IMG/VR virus record: IMGVR_UViG_3300037294_000190 | Location: 1-33,344 of that record | Direction: 5' to 3' (one strand) | Source: a virus | Length of the DNA: 33,344 nucleotides | Shown here: one piece after another, positions 11,201 through 20,900 of the stretch | How the letters are laid out: every line of letters begins with the position of its first letter | Numbering within the stretch: position 1 is the stretch's first letter | The notes under the pieces: generated by a model | The model's input: the letters and a program-made list of their open reading frames with translations, nothing else | Told to the model about the DNA's origin: nothing | Databases searched by the model: none | Translations under genes and position numbers: made by a program

Positions 11201-11463
11201 TTACTACAGCAAAATATCTAGTACAAGTTAATGATTTAGGAACACCTAACAAGTTCCATGTTGTAGAATTAATGGTAACATATGATGGCAGTGCTGCAAC
11301 CAGCGGCGTTTATATCAGTCAATACGGTATTATTACAAACACAGGCGAATTGGGCACGTTTGATGTCACTTACAATTTAGGTGATATCAATGTTATCTTT
11401 ACACCAAACTATACTCCAGTAAGTATGAGTATACGAGCGGTGCGATTTGCAATCATAACTTAA
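8239..11463 (+). CDS. Giant GALxVxGG-repeat fibre protein
   Basis: This 1074-residue protein starts at ATG with AAGGA at 8227-8231. About fifteen copies of a ~25-residue repeat (S/T-rich stretch, TGALxVxGGxGIGxNLxVGG) cover most of its length; such glycine-rich beta repeats are typical of elongated trimeric phage fibres. Residues ~424-500 hold a module beginning 'NSTNTYIVDPLVEIGGG' and containing a KGLLIHY...FIGLEN segment, present twice in the next gene. Residues 991-1074 match the C-terminal domain of the upstream gene (VQVND, KFHVVE, QYGIITN). A strong intrinsic terminator sits seven bases past the stop, so this gene probably ends the transcript of the first three giants. The receptor target is unknown. 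Confidence 0.8.
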   Translation: MANIKDFVVKQGIVAEGTAASNNTATGALLVGGGAGIGGNVNIGGYIKRQGDVTSDTHSLGAQLSFRDAVFTDSLVTGRSAWGIVNYFGNPQLDTISEDATYTNATNIFIKGPAQAVAGGNLTIEKSWALYASSGSFYIGETSGSTSTAAGQALQIAGGVSFGNGIYGAGGGSLFGYYEIDGSQVLTKATQNVGLAEFPDGILISTSTQAVSTATGALVLSNGGGIGVAGNVYVGGYLAVLTTATILGTENASSTSTGALRLEGGLGIGQDLFAQNGVFVSGNSNTSTVGGNSVQITSGGGLGVSGSALIQGLVYLENTTDSDAVDTGALVVRGGVGIEQNLTVNTVDIVGTTLATDESSGALTVAGGVGIAGNLVIGATDSSTGTTASNALVVAGGGYFGGDLSVKGTTVIEGDLLLLGIGTQVTINSTNTYIVDPLVEIGGGIDGSMLTVPDVYDKGLLIHYQNAASTVTDWRAFIGLENTTERFIFKTDIDPSVEGEDPFGDYYNSGTWSTLEAGSLVLRNDLTVNGTANVTGSAEFENTVTFTSAAFSSTQILDNALQVPNGGIGARYLYIEESGFIKNAEILTTGTINNNIGGLFTNTFQFANLTEANSTDTGAVTVGGGVGIGGNLYVGGNQVLYGTLSITDETQSVDSSTGALTVLGGVGVGKNLNVGGTVAITDATNSTGTDNGALTVAGGAGIAGDVYVGGFIVATNTVTVYQLIVTSEEDSTATGNGAVTIAGGIGVGKTINADRINVQTASINSGTSSTSTNTGDLVVTGGAGIGENLHVGNNLQVYSTLTSISTNTGALVVEGGAGIGKDVYIGGKITRNGEVTVSQLNLGGAALAISTSTYIDELSSGTPSSLAINSFGRPTIVGTLNPTWGDASTLYIDNAPQFTGGANATRKWAAFVNQGAVKIATGTVNNGTTNSGALQVVGGVGVGGSLTVGGKVKANTVEVGSNLISSPGITGKSDATAATIDTYVGNEFTTAKYLVQVNDLGTPNKFHVVELMVTYDGSAATSGVYISQYGIITNTGELGTFDVTYNLGDINVIFTPNYTPVSMSIRAVRFAIIT

Positions 11464-11469
11464 CATACA

Positions 11470-11497
11470 GGGCAACTTAGTTGCCCTTTTTTATTTT
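11470..11497 (+). terminator. Rho-independent terminator
   Basis: A perfect 7-bp stem GGGCAAC (11470-11476) / GTTGCCC (11480-11486) with a TTA loop is followed by TTTTTTATTTT. It lies just after the stop at 11463 and three bases before a perfect late promoter. Confidence 0.92.
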
Positions 11498-11499
11498 GG

Positions 11500-11507
11500 T
11501 ATAAATA
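11500..11507 (+). promoter_or_regulatory. T4-type late promoter TATAAATA
   Basis: This is an exact match to the T4 late-promoter octamer, 43 bases before the ATG at 11550 and directly after a terminator. Its position between terminator and giant gene makes chance unlikely. Confidence 0.85.
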
Positions 11508-11549
11508 CTCGAATAATATACATCGCCGTCATGTGGAAAGGGAAACTGA

Positions 11550-14500
11550 ATGGCACAAGCAGATTTCATCGTTAAAAACGGTGCAGTAATTCTTAATGGG
11601 TTAACTGCCACCTCAACAAGTACAACATCGGGTGCCTTGGTAATTCAAGGCGGCATTGCTACATCAGGGCAATCAACATTTGGTGGCAATTTAAACATTG
11701 TAAACACTACTACCGCAGTATCAGACACTACTGGTGCGTTAACTGTAGTAGGCGGAGTGGGTATTACTGGTGACTTATGGGTCAAAGGAGTAAATCTTAC
11801 TCAAAGTGATCCTCATGTAGTTTATGTTTCCGAGTCAGGCAATGATGCAAACGACGGGTTATTGCCGCAGTCTTCAGTACAAACAATTAAACAAGGTTTA
11901 ATTTTAGCCAGAAATATATATGATACTACTGGTCAGGGTGCAGATGTTAGGTTACACGCAGGTGTGTACGTAGAAGAATTTCCGTTATATGTATCAACAG
12001 GTACTGCTGTTAAAGGAGCAGGACTTCGTCAAGTAACAGTTCGTCCTACTACTGCTACAAATACTTTTACGGGTTTTTTGCTAGACGGCGAAACAACTAT
12101 CAGCGACTTTGCTATTACAAGTTTTTATAAACCTGGTTATGCATTTGCTTATGCTCCTAATGCAAAAATTACAACACGCAGTCCTTACGTTGAGCGTTTT
12201 TCCGTAATTACAAGAGGTTCAAACCCTACTGCTAACGATCCGTATGGATACGATAGCAACGACGCAGGCGGCGGCGCATACTTAGATGGAAGTCAAGTTG
12301 ATAAATCTTCATTAGAAGCAGCATTTTTATTCAACGAAGCCACGTTTATTACTCCTAGTTCTACTGCTATCTACGCAACTAACGGAACTAGAGTTGAATT
12401 ACTAAACGGATTTAGTTACTTCAGCGAAAAAGGTATTCACTTTGAAAGTGGATCAGAAGGTTGGGGCGGAGCAGGTAAAACTAAATTACGTCTCGCTAAT
12501 ACTACAGGCACATTTGCTGTAGGTGATTTCTTATACTACAAAGGTTCTACAGGAACCGTAGTTGCTAGTGGTGAAATTGCTGCTGTAGATTCTGATTATA
12601 TCTACATCGATGGAAAAGCATCTGGATTTATTGAGTCAGCAGACCGTGCTGGAAAAGTTGTTAACGTTTACGGCAACACTGAAATCAGCAGTTTTCAGCG
12701 TAAAATTGGTAACGGATCTGTGCATTTTACAACAGATGGTGATTTATTAGACATTGTTAGTGATGCCGATCTTCAATATGGTACAGGTGCATATACATTA
12801 GAAGCATGGGTATTTTTAGATCAAGGTGGTAGAACACAACAGATCTTTAACAAAGGTACTACTGTAGCCACTGAATTTGGTTTATATATCGACTCTGCTA
12901 ATAAAGTAACTGGTCAACATAGTAGTACATTAATGACAGGTACTAGTGTATTGAGCACAGGCACTTGGTACCACGTTGCCTTATCAAGAGATACTGGAAA
13001 TAATTTATACTTGTTTGTAGACGGAGGATTAGAAGCGACCGATACTTCTACTGCAAATACTACAAACGGTGAAAGTTTAACAATTGGTGGTAAAACTGGA
13101 GTTGCTAGCAACTCAATTAGAGGTTATATTGACGAAGCACGAGTAAGTTCAGTTGCTAGATATACAGCCGGCTTTACTCCGTTAACAATTTCTTTTAATT
13201 CTGACATCAGCACTACTGTTCTAATCCACGGTGATGGTGCAGATACAAGCATTGATATTAAAGATGACGGCCAAGGTTCTCAAAATGTTTACACAACAAC
13301 TGCAACAAGTGAAGATTCAGTAATTGCTAGTGCGCAGGCTATTATTCTTGCAGACTATAGACAATTTGGCGGTGAATTGCGCTCAATTGGTTCTGCAGTC
13401 TGTTACGGCAACTACGGTATATACGCAGATGGTGAAGGTGTTGACCTAAAAGCAATTGCATTTAACATGAGTTATATTGGATCAGGAAAAGATCTATCCA
13501 ATGACGCTACTTTAGCAGTTCAAGCAAATGAAATTATTAGTCTAAATGGTGCTAAGGTATACTATCAAACAGTTGACCATATTGGAGATTTTAGAGTTGG
13601 ACCTGAATTCCGTATTAATCAACGTACAGGTAACGTTGACTTTGGAACTGCTAACTTCCGGTTAGGCCCGTTATCTAGTTTAACAGTTAGTGACGGTGTT
13701 AATGCTGTTGTTGTACAACCTAGTAGCATTTCAGTAGGATCGCTGTTGCTTGGCGGCAATAGAATACAAACTATTAGCGGCAACTTAATTTTAGATCCTA
13801 ATGGAAGTTTAACTACAATTGAAAGTGATTTACAAGTAAATGGCGGCTTAAACTTTACAGGACAATTTTTAGCAACTAGTGTAGCAAACAGTACTAGTAC
13901 TACTACTGGTGCTATTGTCGTTAGTGGCGGCATTGGTCTTGCAAAAGATTTATATGTTGGAGGAAATGCAACTGTTGCTGGAAATTTAATAGTTAAAGGA
14001 TTAACTACTACAGTTAATAGTACTCAAACAAGTATCAGCGATCCTGTATTAGATTTAGGTACTGGAGCAGATAATACTGATATTGAAATTAATGATGGAT
14101 GGGATCGAGGATTATTATTTCATTACAACACATCGCCCACTCAAAGTGTAGCAAGTTATACTAGAAGTTTCTTTGGTATGGACAATGCTTCTGAGGATCT
14201 TGTTTACAAAGTTGGAGTTGCTAACGGAACACTTACTTCATTAGATCCTGACTTCTCTTCATTAGGAAGTTACGGCGGTGCAAAATTTGGTCGTCTATAT
14301 TTAGAATTATTAACTCCTGGGTCTCCTAGTGACGGCGCACTAGTAGTTAAAGGCGGCGGCAGTATTGCCGGTGAGTTGTATGTACAAAATACTCAAGTAG
14401 TTACTACTGGAACTATAAATCAATATGCAGTAACTGAAGCAATTGGCGGAGAAGACATTGATGTAGACGTTAATATAGGAATAGTAACTTTTACAAATAC

Positions 14501-17500
14501 TTCTACTTTACAATCAGTAACTAGTAGAGGAAGTCAAACTGACCAAATTGTCTACTTTACAAATACTACAAATTCATTTAATACTATAACTGGTGCTGTA
14601 GTAATTACAGGCGGACTAGGTGTAGGTCAAGATATACACGCAGAAGACATTTATTCTAACGGTGCGTTAGTTGTTACAGAAGGCACAATTGGTGCATTAG
14701 GTATTACTGCACTATATGCAGGAACTGACACTGCTGTTAGCAGCCAAACAGGTATTGTTTACGTATGGAGCACTTCTACTTTAGAAACAGTAACGTCTAG
14801 GGGAAGTTCTACTAGTCACATTATAACATTTACTAATATTGAAGAATCTACTGCAACAGATAACGGTTCAGTAGTTGTTTCCGGAGGTGTTGGAGTTGGT
14901 GGTAATTTAAATGCAAGTCAAATATTTGCAAATGTTGGATATTTTATCGGTGGCAATTCTTCAGTATCAGAAACTACTGGCGATTTAATTGTAACAGGTG
15001 GCGCTGGTATCGGTGAAAATTTAAACATTGCTGGAATTACAACTGTACTATCCAATCAATCATCTATTGATACATCAACAGGTGCATTGTTAGTAGTAGG
15101 CGGCGTTGGCATTGGTCAAGATCTAAATGTAGAAGGTGAAATTACAAGCAATATCGGACAATTAACTTTGAATGGTATATCATCGTTAATTAATGCAACA
15201 TCAAATTTAGATATTACTGGTGGAAGTAATTTAGGAATTACATCAGTAGGACAACTAACTATCGGTTCTTCTTTAGCAGTGGTATTTACTGATACAAGTG
15301 TAGTATATATTAACGGAACAGTAAATGCAACTAACAGCGGATCAGGAGCATTAGTCGTAGCAGGCGGCGCCGGGTTTGGCGGCAACATTTACGCAGCAAA
15401 TATTTTCTCAAATAACAGCCAAGTAATTACTAGTGCAAACTTAGGTGCGTTTGGTGTAACGTCATTAACTACTGGTTCAGGAATATCAATATCTACGACA
15501 ACTGGCGCAGTAATAATTGAATCAATTGACACATTACAAGATGTAACCAACAGATGGTCAACTACAACAAATATAGTTACTATACAAAATGATACAGCAG
15601 CAAGCAATACTGCAACCGCAGCATTAATTGTTCAGGGAGGCGGCATCGCAAGTGATAGTTTGTATACTAATTTTGCAATTGTTGGAACTAATTTACAAGT
15701 TGACGGTAGCGCACAAATAAATGATGTATCTGATGCAAGCAACGAAACTACAGGAGTATTAACTGTTGCCGGCGGCGTTGGCGTTGCAAAGAGTTTATGG
15801 GCCGCAGCATTGTATGACGACGGCCAGCGTGTTGTAACTAAGATTAATCCTAATTCTGGACCTGGTATTACAATCACTGACGAAATTGGTATTGGAACAG
15901 CAACAAGTTTTACAATTAATAATGCAGGTGTTATTGCTGCTGTTGGTAGTGCGTACATTGGAATAAGTTCAGCAACAGGTATCGTTACAATTACTAACTT
16001 AGGTGTACAAACTCTAACCGCAGGTACAGATACAAGTGTAAGTAGATCAACTGGTACTGTGACAATTTGGAGCACTAGTACATTGCAATCAGTAACTAAT
16101 AGAGGTGCAACAACTGATAACGCAATAAGCATTACTAACACTACAGATGCTAATACTTCCACTGCCGGGGCATTAATTGTTGGCGGTGGCGCCGGAGTTG
16201 CTAAGAATTTAATTGTTGGCGGTAATGCTGCTGTTTACGGCAATCTACAGGTATACGGTAAGCAGACTTATGTAAATTCAACTCAAACTGTAATTACTGA
16301 TCCGGTAATCGGAGTAGGTGCAGGAATAGACAACAGCAATTTAGGTGTTAATGATGGTTTAGATCGTGGTATATTGATGCACTACAATACTACTGCTACT
16401 GAAAACATATTCTACGACAATCATGCCTTCTTAGGTATGGACAATGCTACACAAACGCTTGTGTATAAAACAGATGTTTACCCAGAAGGAGTTCAAGAAT
16501 TTCCTGCACTATTCTCCAACACAGGCTCATTTGGATTAGCACAGTTTGGTGGATTGTCCTTAACAAATAACACAGTTGCTTCAAATACATCAACTGGCGC
16601 TTTAACTGTAGATGGCGGTGTCGGCATTGGTGGAGCATTGTATGTTAAAGATGCAATTTTTGTTAACGGCAATCAAGTTCTCACATCAGGCGGTGGAGGC
16701 GGTAGCGGATATGTAGAAGCATTGTATGCAGGAACAGATACCGCAGTTAGTGCAAATGCAGGTGAAGTTACAATATGGAACACAAGTACGCTTCATTCTG
16801 TTACTGAACGAGGTAATCAAACTGCGTTTAATATAATTATTGGAAATGTAACTACTGCATCAAATGCAACTGAAAATGGTGCATTTAAGGTATCAGGAGA
16901 TACAATTCTAAGTAAGAGCGCATTTATTGTAAACAATGCAATTTTAGGTGCAGAACTTCCTGCAGCATCTGATTCGAATGCAAATTTATTCTTACCATTT
17001 AGAGGAACCCCGGGTACTTATAGAAATTATGTAGAATTACAAGCAGTTAATGCAAACGACGTTTCAAATTTAGATGGCGGCGCATTTATTAAATTTCGTA
17101 CAAGCACAACAGCAGCATACGGTCCGGAAATTGGTGGCGTTAGGCGTGCAAGTGGCGAGGGCGATTTTGTAATTAGAACAGGTAGTAACACACCGCAAGA
17201 TAGAGTCACTGTTAAAGATGACGGCGACGTTGTAATGACTGGCGATTTATCTGCCGGTAGTTTACAAAACACTCCGGTCGGTAGTGTAACATCTAGCACA
17301 GCAAGATTTACAACTCTCGAAGCCAACGGCGCAGTTAAACTTACTAACACTACAGAAGCAACTAGTTCAGTAGACGGCGCAGTAGTTGTTGGCGGCGGCT
17401 TGGCAGTAGGTTCTAACATTGTTGTTGGACCTGGTGCAGAAACAAGAGGAGTTAAAAATGCTAACATTTATGCTAGCGGATCATTCACAACAGCCGGCGA

Positions 17501-17894
17501 CGCCCAAGCAGGTACATATGTTTTACGAAAATCTTTAGGAACTACATCACTTATTGCATTAACAACTGATGAAGGAATAGTAGGAACTACTAATCAAATA
17601 ACTTTGCTTGACAATTCTTCTTACACTTTTAAAGTGTTAGTGACTGCAAGAGCAACTGCTTCGAGCAATGGCGGTGCGTGGGAATTTAACGGAGTTATTA
17701 CTAGAGATACTGGTGCAGGATCGACTAATATGAGAATTGTAAACAAAACTAAAATATGGTCAAGTTTAACTGGGTACGATGTTGAAGTTGTAGCAGACAC
17801 TGCAAATGGGTCTTTGCAAGTTAGTGCAAAAGGCCATGACAGTAATTTTGTTAGATTCGTTGCAAGAGTAGATACTGTAGAAGTAACTACCTAA
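11550..17894 (+). CDS. Giant modular fibre protein with LamG-like domain
   Basis: This 2114-residue protein has a GGAAAGGGA ribosome site about eight bases before its ATG. Two GALxVxGG repeats come first. Residues ~86-240 look like a beta-helix module starting 'VVYVSESGNDANDG' (tailspike or pectate-lyase-like; no catalytic set assigned). Residues ~386-565 resemble a LamG/concanavalin-like jelly roll ('YTLEAWVFLDQ', 'WYHVALSRD', 'IRGYIDEARVS'). Residues ~675-697 carry 'GDFRVGPEFRINQRTG', shared with the first giant gene. Thirteen or so more GALxVxGG repeats follow. They are interspersed with two copies of the 'NSTQT...DP...DRGLLFHY...DNA' module (~818-893, ~1573-1643) and five copies of an AGTDTAVS...TSTLxxVTxRG unit. 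The C-terminal ~130 residues form a separate beta-rich domain. It is probably a long tail-fibre or side-spike subunit with a carbohydrate-binding domain; the target is unknown. Confidence 0.82.
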   Translation: MAQADFIVKNGAVILNGLTATSTSTTSGALVIQGGIATSGQSTFGGNLNIVNTTTAVSDTTGALTVVGGVGITGDLWVKGVNLTQSDPHVVYVSESGNDANDGLLPQSSVQTIKQGLILARNIYDTTGQGADVRLHAGVYVEEFPLYVSTGTAVKGAGLRQVTVRPTTATNTFTGFLLDGETTISDFAITSFYKPGYAFAYAPNAKITTRSPYVERFSVITRGSNPTANDPYGYDSNDAGGGAYLDGSQVDKSSLEAAFLFNEATFITPSSTAIYATNGTRVELLNGFSYFSEKGIHFESGSEGWGGAGKTKLRLANTTGTFAVGDFLYYKGSTGTVVASGEIAAVDSDYIYIDGKASGFIESADRAGKVVNVYGNTEISSFQRKIGNGSVHFTTDGDLLDIVSDADLQYGTGAYTLEAWVFLDQGGRTQQIFNKGTTVATEFGLYIDSANKVTGQHSSTLMTGTSVLSTGTWYHVALSRDTGNNLYLFVDGGLEATDTSTANTTNGESLTIGGKTGVASNSIRGYIDEARVSSVARYTAGFTPLTISFNSDISTTVLIHGDGADTSIDIKDDGQGSQNVYTTTATSEDSVIASAQAIILADYRQFGGELRSIGSAVCYGNYGIYADGEGVDLKAIAFNMSYIGSGKDLSNDATLAVQANEIISLNGAKVYYQTVDHIGDFRVGPEFRINQRTGNVDFGTANFRLGPLSSLTVSDGVNAVVVQPSSISVGSLLLGGNRIQTISGNLILDPNGSLTTIESDLQVNGGLNFTGQFLATSVANSTSTTTGAIVVSGGIGLAKDLYVGGNATVAGNLIVKGLTTTVNSTQTSISDPVLDLGTGADNTDIEINDGWDRGLLFHYNTSPTQSVASYTRSFFGMDNASEDLVYKVGVANGTLTSLDPDFSSLGSYGGAKFGRLYLELLTPGSPSDGALVVKGGGSIAGELYVQNTQVVTTGTINQYAVTEAIGGEDIDVDVNIGIVTFTNTSTLQSVTSRGSQTDQIVYFTNTTNSFNTITGAVVITGGLGVGQDIHAEDIYSNGALVVTEGTIGALGITALYAGTDTAVSSQTGIVYVWSTSTLETVTSRGSSTSHIITFTNIEESTATDNGSVVVSGGVGVGGNLNASQIFANVGYFIGGNSSVSETTGDLIVTGGAGIGENLNIAGITTVLSNQSSIDTSTGALLVVGGVGIGQDLNVEGEITSNIGQLTLNGISSLINATSNLDITGGSNLGITSVGQLTIGSSLAVVFTDTSVVYINGTVNATNSGSGALVVAGGAGFGGNIYAANIFSNNSQVITSANLGAFGVTSLTTGSGISISTTTGAVIIESIDTLQDVTNRWSTTTNIVTIQNDTAASNTATAALIVQGGGIASDSLYTNFAIVGTNLQVDGSAQINDVSDASNETTGVLTVAGGVGVAKSLWAAALYDDGQRVVTKINPNSGPGITITDEIGIGTATSFTINNAGVIAAVGSAYIGISSATGIVTITNLGVQTLTAGTDTSVSRSTGTVTIWSTSTLQSVTNRGATTDNAISITNTTDANTSTAGALIVGGGAGVAKNLIVGGNAAVYGNLQVYGKQTYVNSTQTVITDPVIGVGAGIDNSNLGVNDGLDRGILMHYNTTATENIFYDNHAFLGMDNATQTLVYKTDVYPEGVQEFPALFSNTGSFGLAQFGGLSLTNNTVASNTSTGALTVDGGVGIGGALYVKDAIFVNGNQVLTSGGGGGSGYVEALYAGTDTAVSANAGEVTIWNTSTLHSVTERGNQTAFNIIIGNVTTASNATENGAFKVSGDTILSKSAFIVNNAILGAELPAASDSNANLFLPFRGTPGTYRNYVELQAVNANDVSNLDGGAFIKFRTSTTAAYGPEIGGVRRASGEGDFVIRTGSNTPQDRVTVKDDGDVVMTGDLSAGSLQNTPVGSVTSSTARFTTLEANGAVKLTNTTEATSSVDGAVVVGGGLAVGSNIVVGPGAETRGVKNANIYASGSFTTAGDAQAGTYVLRKSLGTTSLIALTTDEGIVGTTNQITLLDNSSYTFKVLVTARATASSNGGAWEFNGVITRDTGAGSTNMRIVNKTKIWSSLTGYDVEVVADTANGSLQVSAKGHDSNFVRFVARVDTVEVTT

Positions 17895-17903
17895 AAATAA
17901 ACA

Positions 17904-17911
17904 TATAAATA
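17904..17911 (+). promoter_or_regulatory. T4-type late promoter TATAAATA
   Basis: An exact late-promoter octamer lies in the 38-base gap between two giant genes, 22 bases before the ATG at 17933. Confidence 0.85.
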
Positions 17912-17932
17912 TTGGATAAGAGTTAGAAAACT

Positions 17933-20900
17933 ATGGCAATAAATTTTGATACCAACACACCAGGCAGCGTAACGCTTAAATCGCCGTCAACGGGCACTGT
18001 TACCTTAACATTACCTGATACTGCTAATACCAGCGGTTGGCAACTAGTATTAGCAGATAACACAGGCACATTAGAATTTGTGCCTCCTGGCACCGGCGCA
18101 AGCGGCGTAGCAGGTGTAGACGGTGCTACCGGTGCTACTGGTCCTATTGGTGCAAGCGGAGCAACTGGCGCTACTGGCCCAGTGGGCGCAAGCGGCGCAG
18201 CAGGAGCAAACGGATCTACCGGTGCTACAGGTCCTATTGGTTCAACTGGGTTAAGCGGTACAGTAGGTAACGCAGGCTCAACCGGTGCTACAGGATTTAC
18301 TGGTGCTACAGGAGCAACCGGTGCTACAGGATTTACTGGTGCAACAGGCGGCATTGGTGCTACGGGCGCTGCAGGCGGCGCAGGTTCAGCAGGAGCAACA
18401 GGTGCTAGCGGATTGGGGTACGATGTTACATCTACAACTAGTCATCCAACAGCAGTAGGTACTAGAACTTTTACTGTTAACAAAGCAAATGCTTATGTAA
18501 TTGGCGGCCGAGTACAAATTACTTCTACAGCAGTTCCTACAAACTATATTCAAGGTACTGTTACGGGTATTGTGGGATTAAACATAACTGTTAGTGTAGA
18601 TTCAGTAGCAGGTTTTCCGGGCCAAACTTACAGTTCTTGGAAATTTTCAGTTGCCGGCCTAAACGGAACAACAGGCGCTACTGGGCAAACAGGTGCATTC
18701 GGATCAACAGGTGCAACTGGTCCGGGCGGTAATACAGGTAATGACGGTGCTACTGGTGCTACCGGTATTCAGGGTAACCAAGGATCAACAGGTGCTACAG
18801 GTCCTCAGGGAGCAAGCGGCTCAGCCGGTGGCGCAGGAAACCAAGGTTCGACAGGAGCAACTGGTTATACTGGAACTACAGGTGCTACTGGTGCAACTGG
18901 TTTACAGGGAACAACCGGTGCTACAGGACCGAGCGGAGTCGGCGGCACTACGGGCGCAACTGGTTTTAATGGATCAACCGGTGCTACAGGTCCTAGAGGA
19001 GCAGGAACATGGACTCCTATTTTAGGAACAGGAGTATCATCTACTGATTATACAGTGTTTACAAAAACTGGTGGATCAAACGGTGCTTGGGATGTTCATG
19101 TATATTCAGCAGAAGGATTTGTAAGAGGTGCCGCAGTTGCAGCAAGAGCAGGCGGGACTGCTACTTATCGTGTGATGTTTGGTTTAAACAGTGATCCTGC
19201 TGCAAATGCAAGTTTCTCTTCAATTGATTATTCATACTACATGAATAACGGTTCTGTTGCAATTTATGAAAGCGGAGCAAGTGTAGCAGGTAGTTGGGGA
19301 ACATATACTACTTCAACAGAATTTCAAATTACTTACGATGGATATTTTGTAAGGTATTACAAAGACGGAGTAATGCAGAGAGAAGTTTCCCGTATAATGG
19401 GAACTGCATTATATTTTGATAGTTCGTTTAACTATACAAATAATTCATTAACTAATGTGTCATTTGGTATGGCTGGCGAGTTAGGCCCTGAAGGTGCTGC
19501 TGGTGCAGGTATTGGTGCTGGCGGAGCAAACCAAGTTATCTATAAAGATAGTGGAAACTTATTTGCTGGTAGTAATAATTTAACATTTAATGGTTCAAAT
19601 TTAAATATCGGTGGCGCATTACAGTTTGACGGTAAAATAAACTGGGATAGTACTACTGGTACCACGCAAAAAGGTTCTCCAACTATTGCGTTTCACAGTG
19701 TTCGAAGCGGACTAAAACATCCCAGTTACTTGGACGAAAACTTCTTAAGCGGAAGTAACAACATCAATGTTTACAATAACTCTGGTGGTAGTAATGTAAC
19801 TATTACTCGAACAGCAAATAACTCAACTATTAATGCTCCTACTACTAGCGGATATGTTTTAACAATTAATCATACAGGAACTGTTGCAAGTCCTGGGTTT
19901 GGTGGTTTTTACTTTGCCGTAGGTACTAGAGCCAATGCAATTTTAGTTTCAACTTTTACAGCGAAATTACCAACAGGCAGAACAATTAACTGGGGTTCTA
20001 ATGCCATCGGTACTAACGGAACAAGTTACTGGTTAACTAATAATACAGGCACAGGCAAGTGGGAAGAATATTCTTATGTTGTTATATGTGGCAATAGTGG
20101 TAGTTTTAGTAGTACTCACTTTTTCTATGTAACTGGCGGTGCAGCACCTAGTGCAGGAGCACCATTAACTTGGTATTTGGCAAGCAGTGCAATTTATGAT
20201 GTAACTGATCAAAGAAGCGATGTACTTTATCTAGATCGTGTCGGCAGCACCCCTAACATCAAAGGATACGGTGAAGGACAGATCATTATTGATGGATCTA
20301 CTACTGGCAAGGGTGTTTATCTAAATCATTATGTAAATGGCAACGTCTATGCTGCAAGTGGCGGCGGCAAACTAGCAGTAGGTGGTGGTACTGGTCCGAC
20401 GTATACATTAGATGTTTACGGTACAGGTGCAGTTAGAGATTACTTCCGTATTACCAATGCTGGTGGCGCACAGAAACTGTTAATGGGTAACCAAGATAGC
20501 AGCGGCACTAATAATCCTAATATTATTACAGCGGCTAACGGTACGCTGTCATTTGGAACAGGAAACACTTGGGCTACTAGTGGCGGCACTGTTAGTAATT
20601 TTGCAACTTTTGCAAGTGCAGGAGCAACAATTGTAGCAGGATCAGGTACAACACCTGCTCTAAAAATTAACCCAGGCGGAAACAGTTGGAGTGAAGGTAT
20701 TCGAATTAATCCTAGCCCAGGTGGTTGGTCCGGACTATATCTCCCTTCTACAGCAGACGTTACCGGCGGCACATGGTTAATAGGTAAAGCAGGCGGACTT
20801 GCCAACCAGTTCATCTTAATGAAGAACGGATTTACTGGATCTGTAGCAGTACGCTCAGATGCTGCCTTTGACGTAAGTTCGACTACAGGTAGATTTACAT

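Noticed and set aside
8769-17467. Many 60-170-codon minus-strand open frames rich in Pro, Val and Thr
   Set aside because: They mirror the GALxVxGG repeats of the plus-strand giant genes and share the same low-complexity composition.
17923-18354. Minus-strand open frame coding a Pro-Val-Ala repeat protein
   Set aside because: It is the antisense reading of the collagen-like Gly-Ala-Thr repeat; no ribosome site and no independent support.
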